A stretch of DNA of 49,140 nucleotides from Acidimicrobiaceae bacterium (GTDB taxonomy: Bacteria; Actinomycetota; Acidimicrobiia; Acidimicrobiales; RAAP-2). The notes beneath the pieces were generated by a model. The model worked only from the letters and a program-made list of their open reading frames with translations. It had not been told where the DNA came from and searched no databases. Position 1 is the first letter of the stretch. Each line of letters opens with the position of its first letter. A program made the position numbers and the translations under genes. Shown piece after piece: positions 1-10,029 of this stretch. The stretch is taken from the NCBI GenBank assembly GCA_003163875.1, contig PLRK01000051.1:1-49140 (forward strand), written 5' to 3'.

Positions 1-105
1 AAGAACTCTCGAGATGGAGTACTGGGCACACAACTCCGAGACAAGCCATGGGATTCGTTCGCCCGAACGCCATCGACGACCGATGAAGCCAATTCACACA
101 GGAAT

Positions 106-432
106 CTAAAAAGTCCCTGGACCGTCGATTGAGTCATAGATCGTGATGGTAGGCGCGCCATTCATTCCAATCGAGCCCATAACATCGCCGATCTTCGGGT
201 TGGCGGCGAAGAAACTTTGGAAGTGCTCCGCCGTGTCCCATTCATCGATAACTATAAGTTCGCCTTTCCCAGCCACAAACCGGTGGCTGACCACGCCGGC
301 ACCCTTCGTACTCGCTGATGTTTCCTCAAAAAAAGTCGAATTACTGTGAAGACCCTCGATCGCCTTGGCAACGTCAGCCACAGGAAAACTAATCGTAACA
401 ACGACACTCATATTGTTGTCCCCCTTGGACAA
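106..432 (-). CDS. small antibiotic-biosynthesis-monooxygenase-like / conserved hypothetical protein
   Basis: 108 aa ORF with dimeric alpha-beta barrel-like pattern (ELIVIDEWDTAEHFQSFFAA). Confidence 0.55.
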   Translation of the reverse strand: MSKGDNNMSVVVTISFPVADVAKAIEGLHSNSTFFEETSASTKGAGVVSHRFVAGKGELIVIDEWDTAEHFQSFFAANPKIGDVMGSIGMNGAPTITIYDSIDGPGTF

Positions 433-810
433 TGACGCGCCTCGCCCGAGGCGTTCACGGAAGACTACTGTATGGCGCGCTTAATTTCGTTGGAAATCAT
501 CGTCGTTCCACCGTCTGGACTCGTACCAGGAAATCTGTGGTTGCAATCAAGCGTTGCGTCGGATGCCCGGGCGGGCGAGAGTATCCAACTGATCCTCTCG
601 GCGAGGTGTGGTCGTCGCACGCACCGTCTTCTCGAATGGTGACGGCGAGATCCAAAAACTTCGAGTCGGTGCTTTTGACAAGGTGTAGGTTCCAACCCTA
701 GGGGGGTGCGCGATGTGAGGTGCCCGAATCAAAGTCGTCGATGAGTTCCTTGCGAACGGGAACGATTGCGACGGTCGCGCAGTGCACGATACGAAACGAG
801 GGGGAGCAAA

Positions 811-1593
811 ATGTCGTTTGCTGACGTGAATGGTCAACGCCTGTATTTTGAAGACTCCGGGGGAGACGGTGCGCCGGTCCTCTTCAGTCACGGATTTCTC
901 ATGGACCACGAGATGTTCGAGCCGCAGGTGGCTGCGCTCGCCGACGAATTTCGTTGTATCACGTGGGACGAGCGCGGATTTGGTGCCACCGCGGCAACTG
1001 CGCCCTTCACCTATTGGGATTCGGCCGATGACGCGCTCGCACTGCTAAGTCATCTGGGAATCGACGCAGCTTTCTTCGTCGGTATGTCGCAAGGCGGTTT
1101 CTTGTCGATGCGCGCTGCGCTTCGTGCTCCCGAGCGGGTACGCGGACTCGGATTGATCGACACCCAGGGCGGCGTCGAAGCGGACGACGTACGACCTCTC
1201 TTCGAAGCAATGAATGCCGATTGGGTCGAGAATGGTCCGTCTGACGTGACCCTCAGCGCGGTCGCCGACATGATCATGAGCCCCGGTTACGACCACTCGC
1301 CTTGGGTCGCCAAGTGGGTCGCCCGGCCGAGAGAAGACAACGTCATCCCATTTCGTGCCTTGATGGATCGAGACGACATCTGGGATCGAATCCCAGAGAT
1401 CACGGCGCCGACGATTATTTTCCACGGCGAGAACGACGTCGCGATCTCGATGGACAAGGCGGAACGATTGGAGTCATTGCTACCTCACTGCGAGAAGCTC
1501 GTCCGCATCGCCGGCGCGGGACACGCGTCGAATCTGAGTCATCCCGATGAGGTCAACGGACCCCTTCGCAGTTTCCTTCGGAGTCACTCGTAA
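811..1593 (+). CDS. alpha/beta hydrolase
   Basis: MSFADVNGQRLYFEDSG..VLFSHGFLMDHEMF..GMSQGG nucleophile elbow, C-terminal GAGHASNLSHPDEVN His motif. Start moved to ATG 811, preceded by a GGGGAG RBS. Confidence 0.85.
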   Translation: MSFADVNGQRLYFEDSGGDGAPVLFSHGFLMDHEMFEPQVAALADEFRCITWDERGFGATAATAPFTYWDSADDALALLSHLGIDAAFFVGMSQGGFLSMRAALRAPERVRGLGLIDTQGGVEADDVRPLFEAMNADWVENGPSDVTLSAVADMIMSPGYDHSPWVAKWVARPREDNVIPFRALMDRDDIWDRIPEITAPTIIFHGENDVAISMDKAERLESLLPHCEKLVRIAGAGHASNLSHPDEVNGPLRSFLRSHS

Positions 1594-1724
1594 GCAGCGT
1601 CTGTTGTGCATCCAAACACCGATCGTCTCTCGTCGTCGGGTGCAGCGCAATTGCGTCAAGCGAGGAGAGCCAGTGTCCTCAGCAAACGAGTGTGACGTGC
1701 GTCCGCACGAAGTAGTCTCACGTC

Positions 1725-2591
1725 ATGTCAAGCGCACAAGCCAACGGAATAACTATTGAGTTCGACACGTTCGGTGACCCGACCTCACCGCCCGTCTTGT
1801 TGATCATGGGACTCGGCGTGCAGATGACCTTGTGGGACCCCGAGTTCTGTCAAAGTATCGCCGACCGAGGGTACTACGTGATTCGTTTCGATAACCGCGA
1901 CGTGGGACTGTCCAGCTCGTTCGATGACACCGGGGTCGATGATCTCGGCGAGGTCATGTCAGGCAAAGTCAGTGCACCGTACGCACTCACGGACATGGCG
2001 GCTGACGCGGCGGGCCTACTCGACGCACTCGGCATCTCTTCAGCGCACATCGTGGGTGCGTCAATGGGAGGCATGATCGCTCAGACATTCGCGATTGCGT
2101 ACCCCGAAAAGACTCGATCACTCACCTCGATCATGTCGACGACAGGCGACCCGGAGGTGGGTCAAGCTTCGCCGGAAGCACTCGGCGCACTCTTGGGACC
2201 GGCACCGACCACGAGGGATGAGGCGATCGAGTCGCGCGTTCGTACGTCGAAGGTGATTGGCTCTCCGGGCTTCCCGGCGGACGAGGCGCAACTTCGCGAG
2301 TACGCAGGCTCAGCCTACGATCGGGCGTTTCATCCTTCCGGAATGGTTCGCCAGCTCGCCGCGGTCATTGGACAACCCAACCGCACCGAAGCCCTTCGCG
2401 CAGTTGACGTACCGACGCTCGTCATACACGGTGCCGACGATCCGTTGGTCAATCCGTCGGGCGGAGTGGCCACTGCCGACGCTATTCCTAACGCAATACT
2501 CAAGATCGTGCCCGGCATGGGGCACGACGTACCTCCGGCGTTGTACGGAGAGATTGTGGAATCGCTCGCCGAAAACTTTGCCCGCGCCTAA
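1725..2591 (+). CDS. alpha/beta hydrolase
   Basis: VLLIMGLGVQMTLWD, GASMGGMIAQ nucleophile elbow, VIHGADDPLV, GMGHDVP. Confidence 0.85.
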   Translation: MSSAQANGITIEFDTFGDPTSPPVLLIMGLGVQMTLWDPEFCQSIADRGYYVIRFDNRDVGLSSSFDDTGVDDLGEVMSGKVSAPYALTDMAADAAGLLDALGISSAHIVGASMGGMIAQTFAIAYPEKTRSLTSIMSTTGDPEVGQASPEALGALLGPAPTTRDEAIESRVRTSKVIGSPGFPADEAQLREYAGSAYDRAFHPSGMVRQLAAVIGQPNRTEALRAVDVPTLVIHGADDPLVNPSGGVATADAIPNAILKIVPGMGHDVPPALYGEIVESLAENFARA

Positions 2592-2736
2592 GTCGCCATT
2601 TCGTCGTTGTTACTAACGCCGTTAGGTGATTGTCAGATGAATACGCCGAGTGCCTCGCAATGCCCAGCGAACAAGTCGTGGTGATCCGGTCGAGCAACGC
2701 AGAGCAGGAGAACCTCCTCTTCAATTTCTGAAGGCG

Positions 2737-3123
2737 TCAGTAGTCGCCTGGACTGGACGGGACATCGACGCCATGCTCGCGGAGAATTTCGAGAGGCACA
2801 ATCTCGAGTGCTCTTTCGTGGGTCGACGCGAGAACGACGAACGCTGCTGCACCATCGTGGTGGGCACGCAGCCAATTGACCGCAGTCACGCACCATCGGT
2901 CGCCGGGCACCAATCCTGGGAACCCGTACTGAAGCATTGGTGTGCTCAAGTCGTTGCCAATTGACTTTTGGTGCTCGAGAAATTCTGCGGTGACGACCGC
3001 ACAGATTGTGTGGCTCCCGAGGTCTTCTGGCCCTGAGGTGCAGCAACCGTCGCGGTAGAAACCGGTGACGGGGTCAGTGCCACAAAGCTCCAATGGTCCG
3101 CCCAAGACGTTGCGATCCGCCAT
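2737..3123 (-). CDS. DUF2237 family protein
   Basis: NVLGGPLELCGTDPVTGFYRDGCC...GDRWCVTAVNWLRAH pattern typical of this family. Confidence 0.75.
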   Translation of the reverse strand: MADRNVLGGPLELCGTDPVTGFYRDGCCTSGPEDLGSHTICAVVTAEFLEHQKSIGNDLSTPMLQYGFPGLVPGDRWCVTAVNWLRAHHDGAAAFVVLASTHERALEIVPLEILREHGVDVPSSPGDY

Positions 3124-3702
3124 GGGTCCAGTATCGCTTACTCGAGCGTCCAGCCCACTGGACCTTCACTGTTTATTTCGCCTCCGTTTAGGGAGTGTTT
3201 TTAGTCCGACTTGTCGTTAGTCAGAATCGAGTGCTACGAGTCGAGCCACGTCAGCGTTTTCCTGCGGGCTGCCGGCGACGCGCTTATTTGCAATCAGGTC
3301 ATCGCGGCTTATGAAGGGAAGGTGCAAACCATCGATACGAACCGTGAGACGCCGCGACCGTGCAGAGTCAAACTCGACACCTTCAATCGAGGTGAGAATA
3401 TCGATACGTTACAGAGGGTATCCGGGATTGCTGCACATTTAGTTGACTGTCGTCAGTCCGCTTGTCAGAGGGGTTTTTGTGATCACAAGGACCATAGAAA
3501 CAGAAGCTCGCGTCTTTGCAGTCACATTCCAATTCTACCGGAGGCAGTCACACTTCAAGGTGAAACACTTCCTCGCTATTTGCAGGTTGTGCAGAAGATA
3601 TTCGGACAATGGCGGACAGGGGCTAACCAGCAAGCGCATTGACTGAGGTCATGTCCTCCAGCGTCGCGCATTCAATTCTTGCGTCGCATTTCCAATCGGC
3701 GT

Positions 3703-4368
3703 TCAACTCTTGTTGTTAATAACAATCGTCACGGGCTGACTCAGAAGGGTACCGTCCGCTGTTCGTGCGTTCACTCTGAAACTAAAACTACCTGATGCCG
3801 TCGGTGTTCCATGAAGGTTCCCATTCGGGTCAAGTTTCAGACCTTTGGGGAGTGACTTTGACGGTCCCGGTTCAAAATGAAATATTGCAGATTTCAGACC
3901 ATTGGCGCTGAACTGATACGAATAAACTTGGCCAACAGTTCCCTGTGGGGGAGCGCTGGTGACCGATTGTACGTTGCCTTGCGAAAGATTGACGACAGCA
4001 CTAACAGCTTGATCTGTAGCCTTCGATGAGAAATAAAACGTCACGGCGGCGCTCACGCTCGCGATGAGACCGCCCAAGAGTGTGCTTCTTAGTTGTTCGT
4101 CGTTCACAACGAACGCCGCAGTGCACAAGACGAGCAAGCCGAAGACTAGGGATATAGCTAGCCAACTGCGGATCACCGATTCTGAGGGATCAGGAGTCGT
4201 CTTTGAGCCCCAAAACCGTCCACGGCCGATGAGCACAATGATGCCAGCAAGAAGAGCGCCTCCAACAACGAAAGAGAGAAAGACGACGTCTTGGCTGTAC
4301 GAAAGAACTGGATGCGTCGCGTTGTTCGCAATCGTCGTCGTGGTGGTGTCCATGGATTCCCCCAACAT
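3703..4368 (-). CDS. membrane protein with C-terminal putative Ig-like (He_PIG-type) domain
   Basis: Two hydrophobic segments, then GTVGQVYSYQFSANG...LPKGLKLDPNGNLHGTPTASGSFSFRVNA. Confidence 0.65.
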   Translation of the reverse strand: MLGESMDTTTTTIANNATHPVLSYSQDVVFLSFVVGGALLAGIIVLIGRGRFWGSKTTPDPSESVIRSWLAISLVFGLLVLCTAAFVVNDEQLRSTLLGGLIASVSAAVTFYFSSKATDQAVSAVVNLSQGNVQSVTSAPPQGTVGQVYSYQFSANGLKSAIFHFEPGPSKSLPKGLKLDPNGNLHGTPTASGSFSFRVNARTADGTLLSQPVTIVINNKS

Positions 4369-4538
4369 CTAGTTGTCGGCGAAGATTCTTCGACTCGGCC
4401 GTACCATCTGTCTATGGTGTGGGGGCACCGTCATACACGCGCTGACGCGAATGTTACCTCGTCGCCAGCGATTTTTCTCGCGGAGAGGCTAATTTCGGCA
4501 ATCAGCATTGACTTGCATATTCTTGTACGGCGTATGTC

Positions 4539-6440
4539 TCAGGAACTTTGGTAGGCGCCAATGTCGATATGCCTAGAAGTGCGAGCGCGACCATTGATAT
4601 CGATCGCGGGAGCACCGAGTGATGTCCCTGCCGCGCGCGCCGGACTCTTGGGAAGTAGCTGAAAATTGTCACCCGCAACGTTCGTGAATCTTGGGTCCCC
4701 GGTCACGTTCCCATTTCGTCCGGACCAGGACGATTTTTGAACCAAGGAGTGGCTCAGCATAGAAGGGGTCACTTGTCCTTCAATCGAACCCCAGAGAATG
4801 CAATTGACGACGTTGAGTCCGGTGATCATGTCTTCAGTGGCACCAAAGGAATTTGCCGCAACGTCTAGGACATTGCCGCTCGGGTTTACTAGCGTGTCGT
4901 TTTCCAATCGGAGGCCCTGCACCGTGTTGCCCGATGTCATGCCACTTTTCCCTTCGCCGCCGATGACCACCACTGCGCTATTCGATGAAGTTACGACGTC
5001 GTTCACGATATTCACATTTGAAATACCGTTCGAAACCGAGGGATCGCCGCCGCCTTCGATGTCGATTGCACCGTAACCGTTGGTCGGCTGGAGCGGCACG
5101 ACGCCCGTCGCTACTCGATTCGCATCTATTGAAACCGTGCTGATGTGATTGGACGTCGCAACGCGTCCTCCAAGTGGGGTTCCACTTCCATTCACTACCT
5201 TGATGCCGTTAGCTTTCAGTGACGTATTGACTTGGTTGTTAGCAATGGAAATGTCTGAAATCGAGTTCGATGAACCTCCGGCGCCCAGTCCCGCCTGGAC
5301 GAGTATGCCGGTTGTCAAGGTGCCACTGACGTCGTTTCCTTTCACCAAAACATCGGTCAGTGAATTTGAGTCCGGATAACCCAGCGGAAGCACGTTTGGG
5401 TCCGTGGCACTGGGGGCGTCGGTTCCAGCAAAGAGCACAATTCCTTGGCAGCAGATAGTCAAGCCCTTATTGACGAGGTCGACTGAATTATCGAGTATTT
5501 GAACCTGTTCGATTCTGTTACCGACTGCTCGATTCGTTCCAGGTCCAACATCGATGCCCTCGCCAGTCTGACCGGTGATTTTGTTGCCACTGATAATCAC
5601 TCCGGAAACGCTGGAGCCCGTTGCATTGGAGCCAATCTCCACGCTGATTGCGCCGTCATATCCTTGCACGGCAATCGTGTTTTTTGCGACCGTCACGTTC
5701 GAGAATGTATCGCCGGCATCAGAATCCTTGATTGCGAATCCCGTGTCCATTGTTTCAATGGTGTTGCCCGTAATCGCGGTGTTGCTCCATGTGTCGTCCG
5801 TCGTGCACGGCGTTGCGGTGCCACCGAAAAGCCCACATCCTTGTAAGTACATCGACCCCATGAGAACACCAAATTGTTGAATGTTTTCCATGTTCATGTT
5901 GCTCACAGTGTTTCCGTTGAAAGTTTCATGAGTAGCTAAGGATTGGCTATTAAGAGGGGGCGGATCAATATCGATACCGATTCCAAAGCCCGACAGCGTG
6001 AGAGCGTTGATCGTATTGAAGCTTGATGCAATCGTAAGTCCAGTACCTAATCCCTGGAACGACGGTGCTTTATCCAACGTCACTTCGGCTTCACCAGTCC
6101 CGTCAGTGTCACCGCTGATGGTCACTCCTCCACTTCGAAGTGGCGGCAGGGGCGAAGTGAGCGAAATCGTTTGCCCCTTCAAAGACGGCGCGAACGAGAT
6201 GGATTCCGTACCCTGACTGTTGTTCGTCGCGAGTATCGCCTCTCGAAGTGAAATGCCGTCAGCACCAGGATTGGCTAACAAGCTCGAAACGCTACTGGTG
6301 TCACCATTGACGACGTCGCTAGTGGTGCTGACCAAGATGGTAGAGACAATCCCGATCGCGGGTGACGCGGTAAGCGTGGCCGCAGAAACTAGGAGACTTG
6401 AGAGAAGAATTTTGGCGCATCTAAATGACCAATTGTTCAC
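4539..6440 (-). CDS. secreted right-handed parallel beta-helix protein (choice-of-anchor type)
   Basis: N-terminal signal peptide; repeated N-G/V-hydrophobic strands; C-terminal DINGRARTSRHIDIGAYQ. Confidence 0.75.
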   Translation of the reverse strand: MNNWSFRCAKILLSSLLVSAATLTASPAIGIVSTILVSTTSDVVNGDTSSVSSLLANPGADGISLREAILATNNSQGTESISFAPSLKGQTISLTSPLPPLRSGGVTISGDTDGTGEAEVTLDKAPSFQGLGTGLTIASSFNTINALTLSGFGIGIDIDPPPLNSQSLATHETFNGNTVSNMNMENIQQFGVLMGSMYLQGCGLFGGTATPCTTDDTWSNTAITGNTIETMDTGFAIKDSDAGDTFSNVTVAKNTIAVQGYDGAISVEIGSNATGSSVSGVIISGNKITGQTGEGIDVGPGTNRAVGNRIEQVQILDNSVDLVNKGLTICCQGIVLFAGTDAPSATDPNVLPLGYPDSNSLTDVLVKGNDVSGTLTTGILVQAGLGAGGSSNSISDISIANNQVNTSLKANGIKVVNGSGTPLGGRVATSNHISTVSIDANRVATGVVPLQPTNGYGAIDIEGGGDPSVSNGISNVNIVNDVVTSSNSAVVVIGGEGKSGMTSGNTVQGLRLENDTLVNPSGNVLDVAANSFGATEDMITGLNVVNCILWGSIEGQVTPSMLSHSLVQKSSWSGRNGNVTGDPRFTNVAGDNFQLLPKSPARAAGTSLGAPAIDINGRARTSRHIDIGAYQSS

Positions 6441-6931
6441 TTCTTCGTTCTACTAGTAAACCCACAATTAAGCCTCTACTGAAGTTGAAGTCTGCTGTTG
6501 ACCGGTAAGTTGACGACCTGCGTGACACGCAAGTGGTACTTGCCGTCGTTCACCTCTGTGCTCGATACTCCTTGGTCGAATTGCTCACGATGAGGGTGCG
6601 CGGACCCCCCTTGAAATGATCCACCTCGAACGAGAGTCCTGATGCTTCCGAAGGGGGCGAGGAGGACAACATGACGAAGAGGCATTACTTCTGATTTACA
6701 CTCACTCGATTTTAGGGTCACTCCACAATGTTCAAAGCTGATTGAACTAATTGCGTTGCTGCGAATGTTGCTCACGTCGCTGCTCACCCTGACCAAAATT
6801 GATCGAAACTGCGATGAAACCGAAGTTAGACGGCCTTTGTACAGTACTGTATTGAACGCAGCGCAGATTGTATTTGTCAGTTGTCGAGTTGCTTGACCTG
6901 CAAGTAGTCGAAACCACAATCTTCAGCCGAT

Positions 6932-7381
6932 TCATCCCCACTTGCTTATGTGGGCATCGTTTGGAAACGCAATCGAGGGCGCACCGGTTTCAAGCATGTC
7001 CTTGAGTCCCAACAAGAAATACGCCCACTTGGTACTGCAATGGTGCATGAAGGGGCCAGTATCGGTCCAGTCGGCGTGAGTGAATAAAACCGACGTTTCG
7101 TCATCATCGAAACCAATGTCAAAGATGACTTTCGTGTGAACCCATTCGGCTGGGCCCACCATGCAGCGCCATCGCACGAGGCGCTGATTTTTGATCTCAT
7201 CAACGCGCATCACCGCTCTTGGCGTTTCACCAATGAAGAAAAAACGCAACAATTCTCCTTCGCGCGATTCGCCGTCAATTTTTTCAGTCCAGAACGTTTT
7301 GAGGCCTTCCACGGTTGCAAATGTACGAAAGACCTCGTCTACGGGGGCTTTAATGCCTACGCGGAGGCGAATGTCTGCCAT
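6932..7381 (-). CDS. SRPBCC / AHSA1-like domain protein
   Basis: RVGIKAPVDEVFRTFATVEGLKTFWTEKIDGES...C-terminal SRPBCC-like helix. Confidence 0.7.
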   Translation of the reverse strand: MADIRLRVGIKAPVDEVFRTFATVEGLKTFWTEKIDGESREGELLRFFFIGETPRAVMRVDEIKNQRLVRWRCMVGPAEWVHTKVIFDIGFDDDETSVLFTHADWTDTGPFMHHCSTKWAYFLLGLKDMLETGAPSIAFPNDAHISKWG

Positions 7382-7620
7382 GGGAACTCCTTTGGTTGTG
7401 AAGCGGCGTCGTCGCTGTCTAGTGGAGAAATTCTCAAGACACTTTCGCCTTGTTCTGCCGGCATTATTGTTTCACAGCCGTCACCAAGCCGCAATTGATT
7501 GGTCAATCAAATACGAAGGTCGACCAGTGCGACGCTTCGGCCCATCCGAACACGCTGCCTTGAAAACTCGACTAGTGAGCGATGCTTGGTTTATCGCCTC
7601 TCTGGCGGTACCCTTGCCAG

Positions 7621-8169
7621 GTGCGACCCCTTCGTTACTCCATCAACGTCACCTTGGACGGATGTTGCGATCACCTCGCGATAACTCCGAGCGAAGATTT
7701 GCACCGTCACGCCTCCGAAAGTATCAACCAAGCCGATGCCCTTCTCTTTGGTCGGGTGACGTACGAAATGATGGAGTCGGCGTTCCGATCGCCAAATGTC
7801 AAGCAAGTGGGGCAAGATCAGGAAGATTTGTTCACCCGGTCGATCAACGCCGCGAAGAAATACGTCGTGTCGAGCACCCTCAAGCACGTGGACTGGAATG
7901 CGGTGCTAGTGCACGGCGATTTGGACGAGGCTGTTCGACAACTCAAGAGTGAGTCCGGCAATGGGCTCTTCTTGGGGGGCTTGAAGCTCCCACTCGCATT
8001 GGCTGAACTTGGATTGATCGACGAGTACGAGTTCGTCGTGCATCCGAGACTGGCCGGATACGGTCCGACGCCGTTCGCTGGACTCTCAAAATTTGTGAAC
8101 TTGAAGCTCGTGGACCAAATGACGTTCGACGCAGGCGCCGTGGCGATGCGGTATGTGCCAAGAAATTAG
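7621..8169 (+). CDS. dihydrofolate reductase family (RibD C-terminal-like) protein
   Basis: RYSINVTLDGCCDH...ADALLFGRVTYEMM...KKYVVSSTL...LGGLKLPLALAELGLIDEYEFVVHP; likely GTG start at 7621. Confidence 0.75.
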   Translation: MRPLRYSINVTLDGCCDHLAITPSEDLHRHASESINQADALLFGRVTYEMMESAFRSPNVKQVGQDQEDLFTRSINAAKKYVVSSTLKHVDWNAVLVHGDLDEAVRQLKSESGNGLFLGGLKLPLALAELGLIDEYEFVVHPRLAGYGPTPFAGLSKFVNLKLVDQMTFDAGAVAMRYVPRN

Positions 8170-8216
8170 GTTTCAGTCTTGCGTGTTTGAGGAATTGTCG
8201 CCTCGATAACAAAGTC

Positions 8217-9539
8217 CTAGTTTGGTCGATGCTCCGTGAGGTCAGTTTCAACTGCGCGGGTCGTGTCGGCGTCCAATTCAGCCAGATCGGCGAACTGTGG
8301 CCAATGATCGACGCTGTCCAAAACTTCACGGACAGCCCGTCTATATCCCGATACTTCGTGACGCTCGCCGACGGCGTAGAGGTCGTTCAACGTGATGTTC
8401 TCGATCTTTCCATTCACGCGAAGATTATGGCGACTCGTCCATTTGCTTGCAGCGCGGTGGGTGTGCAGGATGTCAAAGGCCGGGGCGAGTCGCCAGTCGC
8501 CCTCGCGTGCCCGCAGAAACGCGAAATTCTTGGTGTGATCATCTCGATTGACGGCAGCTACGTTGAAGGCCATGCGCCGAAAAGCTTGTTGGAGGCTCTG
8601 GTCGTCAAGCTTCAATTGTTTGACCGCTCCAAGGTACTGGTCGTAACTGTGGGCGCCGACCTGGCGGGGATCAAGGTGGGCGAGGGCAGCGAGAGAGATT
8701 ACGTGGATTCGTTCACCGCCATTGTTGCGGTCGAAGCGACGGGTCATGAAGTGTCGGCGGGGACCTTCGGCGAGCAAACGGCATTCCGTCATGTCGATGC
8801 CGGCGGCGCGCGCCATCAAACTGTAGGCGTATTCGATGCGCCCGTACGGTGCGCTGTCGCCGAGGCCGCCGCCGTGTCCATCCATCCCCGTGCCGCTCAC
8901 GCCGTCGAGCTTGATGATCCAGTGCTCGAAGCCTTCGTCGAGTGGGGCCAATGCGGACGCGATCTGGTAGGTCGAAGGGTTAAAGGCAACGACCGCCTTC
9001 GCTCGAGCGCCACCGGCGCTCGAGCCAACTTGGATGAGTTGTTGGATCGCCGCGTGCGCGCCCGTCTCGCTGGCGAGCTCACCGCGAACGGTCAATCGAG
9101 CGGCGCGCACGAGATCGGCAAGGGAGAGCACGCTCGTTGCGTCCTTGGCGCGCGTGAGTGCGGGAGGACGAAACTCGAGCGCGCCCATTGCGCGATTGGC
9201 TGCGTAGGCCAGGCGGTCGAGGGGAGAGATACTCTCGACCCCAACGCCCTGTTCGGCCATCCAAGCATTCACGAGGGCATTACCGAAAGCGTCGGGCAGA
9301 CTGTCTGCGACGAGGGGGACCAGTCCAAGAAACGCGTCAGGGGCAAGATTGGGCCATTGGCTATTGTCGTATGGACGTTCGCGCAGTGGCATCTCGATCG
9401 GCGAGAGTTCGAATCCCGTCGTGACCCACGCTGGGTCGTAGGCGAATACTTGGCGCTGCGTCGCCGGGTCGGGTGCGACGGCGCCAACTCGCGCACCCCA
9501 CGCCCACACCTCAATGAGTCGGGCTTGTCGGTACGTCAC
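8217..9539 (-). CDS. hipA: HipA-like serine/threonine kinase, type II toxin
   Basis: Kinase motif NRDDHTKNFAFLR, FMTRRFDR, N-terminal LPLVADSLPDAFG; overlaps the upstream XRE gene by 4 nt. Confidence 0.85.
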   Translation of the reverse strand: MTYRQARLIEVWAWGARVGAVAPDPATQRQVFAYDPAWVTTGFELSPIEMPLRERPYDNSQWPNLAPDAFLGLVPLVADSLPDAFGNALVNAWMAEQGVGVESISPLDRLAYAANRAMGALEFRPPALTRAKDATSVLSLADLVRAARLTVRGELASETGAHAAIQQLIQVGSSAGGARAKAVVAFNPSTYQIASALAPLDEGFEHWIIKLDGVSGTGMDGHGGGLGDSAPYGRIEYAYSLMARAAGIDMTECRLLAEGPRRHFMTRRFDRNNGGERIHVISLAALAHLDPRQVGAHSYDQYLGAVKQLKLDDQSLQQAFRRMAFNVAAVNRDDHTKNFAFLRAREGDWRLAPAFDILHTHRAASKWTSRHNLRVNGKIENITLNDLYAVGERHEVSGYRRAVREVLDSVDHWPQFADLAELDADTTRAVETDLTEHRPN

Positions 9540-9856
9540 GATTCAATCTTGCTGTGGCGGACGCGTTGCGGTGCTCGAGATGGGGCCGGGCGCCGCTGGC
9601 CTATGAGATCGAGGGGATTGAACGAGTTCGACGCGGGTGCCAAGGACTCCAGCCATGCATCGTGACCCAGCGCGTGGATGACCCTCACCAGTGTTGCAAT
9701 CGAGGCTCGTCCTTTTTCTAGGTTCTTCAGCGCGCCGAGGGATACGTTGGCGTGTTCGGCTAGTTCGCTTTGGGTGAATCGTCGTTGAATGCGCAAGGAC
9801 CGTATGCTCTCGCCGAGAGAAATCGCTCGCTCTTCGTCATGATTGGCCATTTCCAC
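9536..9856 (-). CDS. hipB: XRE-family HTH regulator, HipB-like antitoxin
   Basis: IRSLRIQRRFTQSELAEHANVSLGALKNLEKGRASIATLVRVIHALG. Confidence 0.85.
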   Translation of the reverse strand: MEMANHDEERAISLGESIRSLRIQRRFTQSELAEHANVSLGALKNLEKGRASIATLVRVIHALGHDAWLESLAPASNSFNPLDLIGQRRPAPSRAPQRVRHSKIES

Positions 9857-9862
9857 ACCTCA

Positions 9863-9889
9863 ATAGTTATCTTAGTAACTATTATAGTT
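9863..9889. promoter_or_regulatory. candidate HipB operator: overlapping inverted repeats
   Basis: ATAGTTA-TCTTAG-TAACTAT (9863-9882) and AACTA-TTA-TAGTT (9877-9889) just upstream of the hipB start in an AT-rich stretch. Confidence 0.5.
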
Positions 9890-9990
9890 CTATTGCACCA
9901 AAAGGTCTTCTTGTAAAGACTAGAAATCTATCTTTAAAAGTGAAAATGCACCTTCATTTTTACATTCATGACTTTTAGATACTGCATAGT

Positions 9991-10007
9991 GTCCTATTAA
10001 ATAGGAC
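9991..10007. repeat. 17-nt perfect palindrome GTCCTATT-A-AATAGGAC
   Basis: Direct reading; lies between the six-hairpin gene stop and hipB. Confidence 0.8.
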
Positions 10008-10029
10008 GTCCGCAAGATGACAACAGGAA

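Noticed and set aside
3211-3646. 143 aa and 67 aa + strand ORFs
   Set aside because: No recognisable family or motif and unusual composition; insufficient support for a gene or a pseudogene call.
6476-6941. 147 aa and 64 aa - strand ORFs after the beta-helix gene
   Set aside because: Overlapping frames, low-information sequence, no clear family; possibly decayed DNA but not demonstrable here.
9405-9421. tRNA T-loop-like GTTCGAATCCC
   Set aside because: Flanks do not pair as a T stem and the bases code for HipA (FELSPIE) on the other strand; no acceptor or anticodon arm.
8187-9665. 492 aa + strand ORF antisense to hipA
   Set aside because: Shadow frame in GC-rich coding DNA; the opposite strand has clear HipA motifs and the ORF resembles no family I recognise.
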